NCBI GenBank assembly: GCA_003260075.1
Contig: QLIY01000005.1
Coordinates: forward strand, 39,539-103,538
DNA: 64,000 nt
Source of the DNA: Phallusia mammillata
Taxonomy: Eukaryota; Chordata; Ascidiacea; Phlebobranchia; Ascidiidae
Direction: 5' to 3'
This document shows positions 1 to 11,700 of the stretch, one piece after another. The number at the start of each line of letters is the position of its first letter. Position 1 is the first letter of the stretch. The notes below the pieces were generated by a model that searched no databases, had not been told where the DNA came from, and saw only the letters and a list, made by a program, of their open reading frames with translations. The translations under genes were made by a program, and so were the position numbers.

Positions 1-2203
1 TCCTTTCTCCTAGCACCGCTCAATATCACATATTCACAATTGGCAGGATCAGTTTGTATTTCAAAATGTTGCTCGCAAAGATGACATTTCATCCGAAATT
101 TGTAGATTATGGTTGAATAGTAGTTGCCCATCTAAATACATAACCACAGAAATGTGTAGTGACTAGGGATGGGCCAAAACTGAAAATGTTCTGTTTGGTC
201 GAAACTGAGCACCTCAAAGTAATGCTCAGTACTCGCTTCGTTATGTCACCTGTGTTGTACTAAGTTGTACATGCCCCAGAAGTAGGCGCTTTTGCACCAT
301 CTAACACATTTAAAAAACACTATTTTTTGTTCATTGATACCCTTTCGAACACTAGTTTTGTATGTTAGCAGAGTGATTTTAATGCTTGGGTCAGTTTGTG
401 CAATGCAGATGCTTGGTACTGAGTACTCAGGTTCTGGCTCGACTCGACCCAACCCTAATAGTTACAGACAGCTTATAAAACACTTCACAAAATGTATACA
501 ATCTTTACAAACCTTTTTCTTTTCAGCATTATATCGAACACCCATTCCAATATGGCTATTACATCCATTGCACCAAATATTGTATGGCATTTCAAACCTG
601 ATGATAAGAATTCCCTGCAAAATATGTTTCGTTTAGTTTTCCCAGAGTAAAAAAAAGACAGTATCTAAATACAAATTTAGCCTAATTAGTAGTGGTAATC
701 ATAATAGGTATAGTTGTAAACTAAGCAGTCAGTATTTATCACTGAATGACATTTCAATTTCTAAATGGCAAACATTGCTTGTATTTTAAAAGATTTGTTA
801 ATGCCTCTCGGTTTTGTTTGTTTGGGCAATCAACATTTTTGAGCAATGGCTTGGAAGAGCACCTATAAACCACTTTGGTACCCCCCCCCCTAAATGGCAA
901 ACATTGCTTGTATTTTAAAAGATTTGTTAATGCCTCTCAGTTTTGTTTGTTTGGGCAATCAACATTTTTGAGCAATGACTTGGAAGGGGACCTATAAACC
1001 ACTTTGGTGCAGTGCTAGCAAGCAATTTAATTTTTTTTTGTTCAAAGTAGATCAACGCACATTTTTTGTAACCCTAAATGCTAGATCAGTTGCCAATTTT
1101 ACTTGTAGTAGTTACTTCAAAATAAGCATAAACTTAACTTGTGTTATAAAGGTTTCGCATGTGGTCTTATCATGCATCTGTATTCACACATGGTTTCATT
1201 TTTAATCTCTATCTCAAATGACTCAACTTTTCATTAGAATGTGCCTTTTATATTTTAAAGATAAATGCCAAGAAAACTCTTTCATATTGCAACAAATAGA
1301 ATATAATAAGGTTGTTGAAAGCCCATGTAGCCGTACATAGTGTTAATCTTATAATCTCTAGTCTTAGGACTGCTGAGTTGAATTCATTTAACTCCGTGAA
1401 ACAACCATAGCAACAATATTGCACTAAAATATTCACACTGTTGGTAATATTCACACAAGGTGAGATGTAACATAGCGCAACAAATGAGGGGGCACAATTG
1501 GTGGTGTGATGGTAAACCCACTGCAGCTAGGCCTCATAATGAAGATTTTTTTCGAATACCCTTATATTCCAGTGTGTCCCCCCCCCCAGCGCAACAAATG
1601 AGGGGGCACAATTGGTGGTGTGATGGTAAACCCACCGCAGCTAGGCCTCATAATGAAGATTTTTTCGAATACCCTTATATTCCAGTGTGCAGAACATAGC
1701 AGTCTGCAACAAGATTTCAGACGAGCAGGACCAACATGTCCTGAGTGCGCAGTAGGCGCAAACCAAGGGATACAAAGCAGGACAGTCAAATGCTTTGATG
1801 CAAAAATTGTCATGTAAACAATTGTTTTTAAATCGTGCATACAGTTGCTAAACTCTGCAGAATCATAAAGAACTCTTACCTCCCCAAGTTTTCTTGCTCT
1901 TTCTCTGAGCGGATGGGAATTGTGATATCGGTCGAGGGAGCCATGTTTCTTGTAATCAAAGTCAGGTGGATAATACTTGTTTACTCCTTTTCGTTCTCCC
2001 TGTTAAACAATAAAAAAAAGTATTTAACCAACTTTTCACACTGTGACATACAATATTACAGCAAATGTACAATGTCATGTCGAGTAATAATGTATTGTCA
2101 ACTAAAATTCGATTAATCATATATTACAGTCCTATACTATAAACTATACAGTGCACAAATTAGAAAATTGGTAATCAACAGTAAAAAACGTATTATTTAC
2201 CAT
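1..2203 (-). CDS. YJU2B: YJU2B/CCDC130 splicing factor, 5' part (four exons)
   Basis: Member of the CWC16/YJU2 family of spliceosome-associated proteins. I see four minus-strand exons: the start codon at 2201-2203, immediately followed by a GTAAAT donor; 1880-1999 (GERKG, NKYYPPDFD, KHGSL, RERARKLGE); 513-614 (GILIIRFEMPYNIWCNGC, then MGVRYNAEKKK); and 1-131 (GNYYS, then FRMKCHLC and QTDPANCEY). All junctions have GT-AG borders and keep frame. The two CxxC pairs (CNGC, CHLC) are the expected zinc ligands of the family. The initiator Met is the last codon of exon 1, so automatic models may miss it. The C-terminal half continues beyond the left edge. Only about 118 residues are visible. Repeats fill the introns at 132-512 and 615-1879. 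Confidence 0.93.
163..458. mobile_element. MITE, 'GGATGGGCC' family
   Basis: Begins AGGGATGGGCCAAAACTG and ends with the imperfect complement CGACTCGACCCAACCCT. It shares the interior block 'ccttttcgaacactagtttcgtatgttagcag' (differences aside) with 63020-63345 and, inverted, with 43573-43800. Sits in YJU2B intron 3. The ORFs across it are not real genes. Confidence 0.65.
765..1008. repeat. Direct duplication joined by C10 (YJU2B intron)
   Basis: 765-880 and 891-1008 are copies differing at a few bases, separated by C10 at 881-890. A clean example of the window-wide pattern. Confidence 0.88.
1476..1690. repeat. Direct duplication joined by C10 (YJU2B intron)
   Basis: 1476-1577 and 1588-1690 are nearly identical, with C10 at 1578-1587. 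The frames that appear to encode a repeated GHNWWCDGKP are on the strand opposite to the gene and are not coding. Confidence 0.88.
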
Positions 2204-2795
2204 GTTGCTCTAATCCAGATGCGCTTGTCTGTAGCACACTAACTTCAATGCAACAAGTATTCCCTGTTTGCCAAATTTATAAAGTAAAAAAAGTGTTTGA
2301 GTCAGCTTTAATATTTTCTGTTTTATAACAAACTGTATGTACACTATTGCTCGCTCCATATTTAACTGCATTCTGGATAAAAAGGTGTTTTGCCTGAATA
2401 AAACCCTGGAGCCACGCTTAAGCCTCTTCCATATAGACCCAAATTCCATGAAATCACCCCCCCCCCTGTACACTATTGCTCGCTCCATATTTAACTGCAT
2501 TCTGGATAAAAAGGCGTTTTGCCTAAATAAAACCCTGGAGCCACGCCTAAGCCTCTTCCATATAAACCCAAATTCCGACTTTAAAAAAATCACAACCCTC
2601 TGCAAACAAAACTTTTGTGTTTTGTTGCTCGTTTCACGCATCAGTGAGCACATGTTTTTACGATTGTGTCGTCACATTTGCAGTTATTTCGTCACAGAGC
2701 AAGGTTGCCATAAAGATGACAATATTGCGGAAAGGAACCAAAAACGATACGTGTTTTTGTAAAATACATTTTCTAAAGGTAACTTTACACATCAA
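2204..2795. promoter_or_regulatory. Shared upstream region of divergent YJU2B and Kelch genes
   Basis: The YJU2B start codon (2203, minus) and the Kelch start codon (2796, plus) are divergent and 592 bp apart, so both promoters must lie here unless distant 5' exons exist. About 120 bp of it (2337-2456) is repeated at 2467-2575 across a C10 tract, so the true distance may be shorter. I see no convincing TATA box. This is inferred from gene positions only. Confidence 0.45.
2337..2575. repeat. Direct duplication joined by C10 (divergent promoter region)
   Basis: 2337-2456 and 2467-2575 with C10 at 2457-2466. Confidence 0.87.
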
Positions 2796-5700
2796 ATGCA
2801 GACTGGCAAAAAGCAGGTGCATCGAGTAGGTAGTTATATTACTCCAAATGAAGTTTCGTCGCAAATCAAAGCCACTGGGTCATTTGCAGTAAACTCTGGC
2901 CACATTTCTGCAAACAAGAAGTCAAAAGCATCGGAAACTCCGTCAGTATCCGAATTAGAAGAAATTTATCAACTTGCCAAGCATAAAAATTCGCTGGTGT
3001 CAGGAATCGCTGCCTTGTACAAGACGCCCCCCCCCCAAGTTTCGTCGCAAATCAAAGCCACTGGGTCATTTGCAGTAAACTCTGACCGCAGTTATGGAAA
3101 CAAAAAGTCAAAAGCATCAGAATCATCATCAGTATCAGACTTAGAAGAAATTTGTCAACTCGCCAAGCATGAAAATTCGCTGGTGTCAGGAATCGCTGCT
3201 TTGTACAAGACTAGAGACCTTTGTGACGTCATACTAAGCGTAGAAAAGGCAACTTTCAAGGCCCATAAGGTACATTTCTTAACTTAGGGTTTCAGTTGTT
3301 AAACCGCTGGGTAAAACTTATTCGACGAAATTATAAAATTTCCACCTTTGAAAACTCCCATTTTATACATTAACCAAAAGCTACCTTTTGACAAACATTA
3401 CTGATCATCTAAATCAGGGAGTCGAACCGGAGCAGAACCCGAACCCGCGAACCGGTTTGAGCGGTTTATTTCATTAGACCCGAACTCGAACCGCTAATTA
3501 CGAATTCCTAGAAACCCGAACCGGAGTTGAACCGTATGTTTTGTTCGGCGTTGGACCCGAACCAGTAACAAAATGCAACCTGTATTATTTTTTTGTGATT
3601 TCTTTTAAAACAACGCACTGAAGATAAAGATACGCAAAATAACAGCTATATAGGGCGTATCAAAAATAAAAAAATCCCCCCCCCCTAATTACGAATTCCT
3701 AGAAACCCGAACCGGAGTTGAACCGTATGTTTTAAAATAAAAGTGTCTGCAATGCACGGTCAAAATTCTTTCGGAGTTTAACAACGTCATGCAGATGAAG
3801 GACAAAAACAAAATTAATCGAAAAGGGAATGAACCGGTTTAAAAACCGCAAACCGGTTCGGACAGGGTAATTTGCCGAAAAGAGTCGAACCGAAACTGAA
3901 CCCGAACCCGGAATCAAACATTTCTAAAAACCTGAAAACCCCCCCCCCGAACCCTTAAAAACAAAACAAAGTGAACCCGAACCGAACCTGAACCCACATA
4001 ACAAGTGGTTCGACTCCCTGAAGTGACTGCCCCCCCCCCAAAACAAAGTGAACCCGAACCGAACCTGAACCCATATAACAAGCGGTTAGACTCCCTGAAG
4101 TGACTGATATAATTAATGTGTTTTTTTAGTTTCATTTCTGTGTTGCATTTTGCAGGTCGTGTTGGCGGCATCCAGCGAATATCTTCGGGAAATGTTTGTG
4201 ATGCGTCGAAAAGTCGAGTTCAACGAGAATGAAATGATGAAAGTTCCACTTCTCGGTATACAAGCAAACACTGTAGCCAGTATTCTTGAGGGCATGTACA
4301 GGTATAACAACCCAACACGACCAGACCTACAAACATTTTTCCCAGGGCACATTGAAATGATAGTTATATAATCGATCGCTAAGATAGACCTCTAGTGGTC
4401 GCAACCGCAGTGTGTTCAGATGCTTGTGAGTTCTTATTCTGTCTTGACCACGTATTGAGGTTAAAAATTAAACATACTTTATCAAAATTTTCGGCGTGTT
4501 CTAACTATGAAAGGAAGTACATAAAACATATTATTTTTAGTCCTTAAGCAACTGTAATCAGATTAAAACCATGCAACAGCTTATGCAAACAAGATACGTT
4601 TACCATTAAAGGTCATTACAGTTTATAGTATCACTTGACCTGTATATTTTTCGTGGCGTTTAGCTCGTTTAGCTGAAGTTTTTGATGTTGTTTTTTTAGC
4701 GGTTCTATTACGCTATCGAGAAAAACCGTCGATGACATGCTATCAGCGGCATCGTTCCTCAAAATACCTTGCATTGTAGATGCATGTGCGAATTTTCTGT
4801 CAAAACATTTGACAATTACCAACTGTTTACGGACTTTACAGGTATACTAAGTCATAATTAGTGATATGTTTAATCAAAAGCAAAACTCAACTCAACTCAA
4901 ATAAATGTTGTGCACTAAACAGAGTGCGTATGTGTTCTACGTGATGTAAATATAATTACTACTGCATTAAAGCGTTCTGACCTACTGAAATTTCTTTGAA
5001 AGTCTGACCACTGCCCAAACTCCTTTTTGCTACTCCGATTTGTGTGTTAAGATTTCGGGTCTTAATATCAATAAACTGTTTTCCAGTCATATTGACGTTT
5101 TTAAATATATTTTGGGGGGGTTGTTCCCAAAACACAGTACCCCCCCCCCCCCCCGATTTGTGTGTTAAGATTTCGGGTCTTAATATCAATAAACTGTTTT
5201 TCAGTCATATTGAGGTTTTAAATATATTTTGGGGGGGTTGTTCCCAAAATGACATCCCTACGCTATTTTGTGTACATACACCCAGTATCCGCCAATTGTG
5301 CCCTTCACTGTTTTGCGCTCCATAAAGTTTTAACGTTGCGCAGCTATTTTAGGCTTGGTGATTGTTTTAGTGCAATTGTGTCCCTATAATTTCTTTCACT
5401 AAGCAAAATATCCTTAACTGAACACATTTTAATTTAAACTACCGTTTTTTCGGCTCTAAGTTATATTGTGGCTTTAAAAATATTTTCGGGTTTTGGCCCA
5501 AAAATACAGGGCCCAATAACGTCCCCATAGTACACTATTTTATGGACTCAAACTTTTTGTACAGTCCAATTTCTTAGGTCGCAAACCTATATGACCTGAA
5601 ATCTCTACTGGAAGAAAGCTACAGCCTGGCCAGCACCAACTTCGGGGCAGTTTGTCAGCAGAAAGAACTTCTCAAACTTCGCTACTGCGAATTGCGTGGG

Positions 5701-8700
5701 ATTCTTCCCCGGCAAGATCTTAATGCTCCATCAGAGATTTCTGTGTTTCAGGCCCTGGTCCGATGGATTGATGCTGACAGGTGAATATGTGTTCGCAAGG
5801 TTGTGAGTTCTAATCCTATCCGGGTCACTTATTTTTGGGTTTTTTTCCACGGGGTTCGAACACAAGACTTTTAATGTTTTTTATGTCTGTAAATGGGCCA
5901 GGCGCGCCAAAAAATTCGGCCACTTGTATTTCCCTGAGCAAGGAACTTGAGCGGCACCCAGTGGAATCTGATGGGTGGAACTAAATTGAATAACAAATAG
6001 TTGAACAGACTTTGACGGCGGACTCTTTGTAAGCACAAATCACGCTTTGTCTGCCCACCGACGATAAAATAAAACCAAACAACAAACACATAAAAGTGTT
6101 TTTCAATCGTTTTACTCCAGAGCGATCCTACACAACGTATAAATAACCGAAAATTAAGGGTGCACGATTAATAATAATGTGAAAAAAAACAGTCATTAAC
6201 TTCAAAGATCATATCATAAAAAAAGAAAAATATAAAAATACATATCGATCGACAAAATGTATACCCCCCCCCCAACAAACACATAAAAGTGTTTTTCAAT
6301 CGTTTTACTCCAGAGCGATCCCATACAACGTATAAATAACCGAAAATTAAGGGTACACGATTAATAATAATGTGAAAAAAACAGTTATTATCGTCAAAGA
6401 TCATATCATATAATAAAGAGAAATATAAAAATACATATCGATCGACAAAATGTATCCGACTGGACAGCATCTATTTTCGCCTTTGAAACCAAACCTTACT
6501 ATGATTTGTGCGGAAATTGACGCAAAAAATCAAAAAAATACAACAAAATGTTACCAAAGCAACGTTTGGCCTTGTGTGTGTTTTCTTTACCTGCATGTTT
6601 TTGTCGCTTAAGCGGTGACACGACTTAAAAAAATCATAAAACTGAATCCGAATTATTCAACAAAATGCCAATTCAAACACACCGTACCAACATGTTTTTT
6701 CGTCCCCAACTTAACAATCTAATACAGCGGTTCTCAACTAGTGGTCCATGATGACTTTTTTGGTGGTCCACAGGACATCCACTAAATTTGGTGATGAACT
6801 AGAGATGAGGGCGTATTGCATGTTGAAAGAAGAGTATCAAAATGTTAGCTGTTAATAATTGTATCTCACTTCTTGAAAATCGCTTTTGAAGAATTATGTT
6901 TCGAGGCCAAATTGTAGTTTGGTATGCGTACTTCGATTCCCCCCCCCCTTATTCAACAAAATGCCAATTCAAACACACCGTACCAACATGTTTTTTTCGT
7001 CCCCAACTTAACAATCTAATATATAAGCTATATCGCTGCCAGACATAATATCAAATTTATAAAGCTCTTCGGAAAATTGTATTTTTGTTCAGTGTTACGT
7101 GCATTCAGTGTCATTTACCCTGATAAAGACGACCTGTATAGGAAGTCTAAATGTCGGTATAAAAATACAATTGCCAGAAGAGACCCCCCCCCCGTTCAGT
7201 GTTACGTGCATTCAGTGTCATTTACCCTGATAAAGACGACCCTGTATAGGACGTCTAAACGTCGGTATAAAAATACAATTGCCAGAAGAACTCTATAAAC
7301 TTAACAATCCAATAATGTTTAAATTAAAATCCACAGAACCACCAGAGTGGTGTACGCCGGTCGTCTGATGTGCCATGTAAGATTTCCTCTGATCCCCGAA
7401 AGTGAGCTTGTAGACACGGTGGAATCGTCGCCGTATGTGTGTCAAGTCCCCGAAGTGGGCGAGTTGGCCAGGGAGGCTGTAAGGTATCACTTGCTTCCAC
7501 ATCGCCGCAGCATCATGCAGAATACGAGGACCATGCCACGGACCACTACTAACGTATGTATGGCGTGTGTATGTATGTGATGTTTTGGGAAATAAAGGAA
7601 AGATATGAAAGATCACAAATCAGTTTTTAAAAGCATGTAAATTGTGAAAGCATCAAGCCAATATATGATATAAGCTGCCTAAAGTACACACCAGCAGTGT
7701 TTTTTAAGGTGTTTTTTTAAGGTGCCGAAACGGTCCCCCAAATTTCTCCAGCGGTTTCCCAAAAAGCAAATATGGCTATTTTTTGGTATTGAAATGAAAC
7801 ACTTGCGGTCTCTTAAAACTACTTAGCGGTCACCCAAACTAAACCTTAAAAAAAACCTGCTCACCAGTGATTCGACGGCCCATAAGGTCTCACCAGTGCA
7901 GCTGGTTATGAGAGATACGCCGTATTGGCTAGCGTAGCCATCCACTAGCACTCCAGTTTGTTGGGATCGAGTAACAGGCTATAAAGCCACGTCTATCCTA
8001 TAATTGTGTTCGATGCCACAACAAAAACAATTGTATGAAACGAATTGGTTGTCCCTACAAAACACAAAATATTTCACCTTTTGGTACATTACTTATAATC
8101 CCTTTGATAGCAAAATGATTAAAATCACCAATAGTAATTTATGACTATATTAAACAAAGTCCCAAGTATTTCAGCATTATAGATGCGACCTTTTTTGCTC
8201 CATGTGGGGGGGGGGGCACATTACTTATAATCCCTTTGATAGCAAAACGATTAAAATCACCAATGGTAATTTATGACTATGTTAAACAAAGCCCCAAGTA
8301 TTTCAGCATGATAGATGCGACCTTTTTGCCTCCATGTGCAACCGATTTGTCAACAAAACTTCTCAGCAATATTTAAGACGGTTACCTAACCAAAGTGTCA
8401 GTTACCTACCAATTATCGTAACCACCAATTGAAATACTTAACATTCTTGGCAATTCACAGATCGACGTTATAATTGCCTGTGGTGGTTTAGCATTGAAGC
8501 GTGAAGGATCACTCACCGATAAAATGTTCTACTGTGACGTTACAAAGGGTTTATGGAAACCTTTTGCGCGACTGCCAGAACCCAGGCATCACCACGCAGG
8601 TAACAATATTGCCTAAAATATTGATTGAATTAGACACCACTACAAGAAATATCTATATGTGTGATTCTTGATGCGCTTTTAATAAATCATTTAAAAATTT

Positions 8701-11700
8701 ATCTTCTCAATATCGTCAAGCTAGGTTTCTTCGAAAAAACGGACTCGATTCGGGGGGGGGGGTTATATGTGTGATTCTTGATGCGCTTTTAACAAATCAT
8801 TTAAAAATTTATCTCCTCAATATCGTCAAGCTAGGTTTCTTCAAAAAAACGGACTCGATTCGGGCCTGACTTTGCACTCTGTGTCATTTGTTTTTGGATA
8901 AATTTAACTAGCTATAAGTAGCTAGTTGCTGGACCTGACCTAATGTCAAACAGCCCTAAAACGCCTTGCTTTAAGACTAATTGTCTATTGTGTTTGTTGT
9001 CTTGGTCTTTCCTGAGGCTTTAATGTATAGGCCTGACCCCATATACAACCTGATCGGAATTCGTCCCCGGAAGTATCCTGGGTTCGAACCCCGTGAACGA
9101 CAAAGGGCAATTTTCATTTCTCGGACTGTCGCCTGATTGTCAAAAAAATACAATAAAAAAATGTATCGGCCTGTCAGTCAAACTTTTGGGCCTAAACGGG
9201 CTCCTCAAAAACGATTCGGGTTCGGGCTGGGTTTCGGGCTTGTACTTTCGGGTTGGGAACGAGTTCAGGCTCGAATTTCTAGGCCCGTTTACAACTCTGA
9301 TGTAGATGTGAACTTAAATCAAATATTTAAATGCAGCCACCACACTTGGACGTTTTCTGTACATCGCCGGTGGAGATTCAACTGAAGGTTGCCGATCGCC
9401 CAGCAAAAAGGTAAACAACACGATGACGTTAGCGATTTGATTGACAGGTGAAGTAGTGAGTGACGTTGATAGGTTTGGAGATACGACACTTGGATGGAAG
9501 AATGGCTTCAAATTACCAGCATGGAAACAGCAAGAGAAAGCTTCCAGCTGGTAGCGCTCGAGACGAAAATCTACGCTATAGGTGAACTGCTGGTATTTTA
9601 ACACTACATTTTTGAAGCGAAACTCAAACTTTACTCAAAAAATCAGCCAGTATTTGTGTGTAATACATCACAATGGTTTCGATTTCGACAACAGAAGGGA
9701 TGCGTACCTGAACGTTACTCAATTTTTACTTTCAGCACTCACTGCTGCAAAAACTCTTGTTTTGCAGGAGTGACTATTTTCCACTTCATTTTTTCTTTTA
9801 CCAATCTATTTGTGTTTTTTGTTCCATTTATTTGACCCTAATCATGATACGTGGTAACAATGCAGATTGGATAAAAAGTCATCATAATTATAGAATTCAA
9901 GCCTTCTTGCTCATTTTGCCTTACAGTCTCTTGACTGGCAGAATAAGAATCGGTTTCAGATGCACTTTATTAATTGATCAGTGATTTCAAACGATTTTAG
10001 ACCACATAAAGTCCTAAACCAAATAGAATAAAGAAAGCAATAATTACAAAACAATCCTAATGATCTAACTTACAGCACATAAAATTATCCCCCATAACAC
10101 ATCTTAATGCACTCACAACTTGTTCAGATATTGCTGCAACACTAACTAGACTGAATATGTAGAAAGCAAGTAAACCGGGAAAGTGGGACACTTACGAAGA
10201 TTGGCAGTTATGTCGTAACAATGGATGTAAGGCGCAATGGTTGCAAAGGCGGGAAAAGTTTTTGGGGGGGGGGGAAAAGCAAGTAAACCGGGAAAGTGGG
10301 ACACTTACGAAGGTTGGCAGTTATGTCGCAACAATGGATGTAAGGCGCAATGGTTGCAAAGGCGGGAAAAGTTTTTGTTAATGGGGAGCATGGCTGTTAC
10401 TGTCCGTTCCGTAACCTTCACGACAAAGTTACTAAAAATGTTTTATATTTTTTTCTTCATTTACTTTGAAATGTATGCAATGACAAGTGTTTTAGTTTAT
10501 AGACTAGATAACCAAAGGCTTTGTTTAAATATACGCAGTTTCCGATACAAAAACTTCATTTTATGGTTTTAAAACTACTTTACACTACAGGTGGCCGAAC
10601 AACGCAGGGTGTAACGGTTGACGAAGTGGAAGCTGTAGCAGGCGGATCAAGTGACGATTTAGTTTCTAGACGCGTTGAAAGGTAAAGTATTAAAATTAAG
10701 TTAACCAAATTACTCAAAAAAACGACATACATTTTTTTATATTTGAAAAGTGAGGACAAATCCGTCGGCGTCACCCATTAGTAGCCTGCAGGCTGATTCC
10801 TGTGATCTGCTATGACATTTTAACTATCAAAGTACCCAGCAAATTTATATTCAAGTGTCTCTTCAGGGTAACGTGCAAATCGTCAGCCTTGCGGGTGAAT
10901 TGGCAGAAAAAGTGTTAAAAACCTCTGGAATTGGCTGAAGTATAGTTTTTCGTGTTGTTTAGGATTTTTCATTTTTTTCGGACTTTTTTCCCATTTTAAA
11001 TCTAATTCGACTGATTTTTAAAAAAAATTGGCGACCTAAAACTGATTTCAATTAACGGTACACAAAAAGCTAGGAGTTACTTTGCAACATCACGACTACT
11101 TTACTCACTTTTAAATTTATCTTAAGCCAGTCGCTCATCAGTACTGCATCACTAATGGAACGTGTTGCAAATGATAAGATTATTGGCCGATTTATGCGGT
11201 TTTATGCAACGTAGATTAAAGAAGGAAATGCGCGATCTGACTCCAAAATTAAAGAACTCTAAAGACTCCTGACTAATAACAACTAGAGCCTTAAACAAGG
11301 TTTATTAAACAATGTATATAAAACTACAACAAACGTAAGGGGGGGGGGGTTGCAATAAAGCAAGTTTTTATGCGACGTTTAAAGAAAGAAAGGAAATGCG
11401 CGATCTGACTCAAAAAATAAAGAACTCTGACGACACCTGACTAATACAACTAGAACGTAAGACAAGGTTTATTAAACAATATATATATAAAACTACAACA
11501 AACGTAAAGTATAGCGTTGGCGATAACTTTGTCTAAAGTAAGTAAGTGAGTGTCTGTTTTATTGGATTAGCAAACGCAAATATATAGTCAAGCGACAACG
11601 CGGTATTATAACAAAGGTAGTGTCGCTCCGAAACAAAGGAAATAATTATAGTACACGGAAGGCGGCTACAAGAAACGTTTTTACGATTGCGTAAGTGGGC

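Noticed and set aside
1460-1699. Plus-strand ORF with repeated NWWCDG, reminiscent of the YJU2B WCDGC motif
   Set aside because: On the strand opposite to YJU2B. The genuine WCNGC exon was found at 513-614 minus, and the repeat is due to a C10-joined duplication.
2210-2653. 147-residue minus-strand ORF with an internal repeat
   Set aside because: Spans the C10-joined duplication in the divergent promoter region. No homology or splice context.
765-3210. CRISPR-like or satellite array from regularly repeated units
   Set aside because: Each unit occurs only twice, the units differ from each other, and the genome is eukaryotic.
9073-9105. tRNA gene suggested by GGGTTCGAACCCCG
   Set aside because: No A box or cloverleaf. 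Embedded in a MITE, so a tRNA-derived fragment at most.
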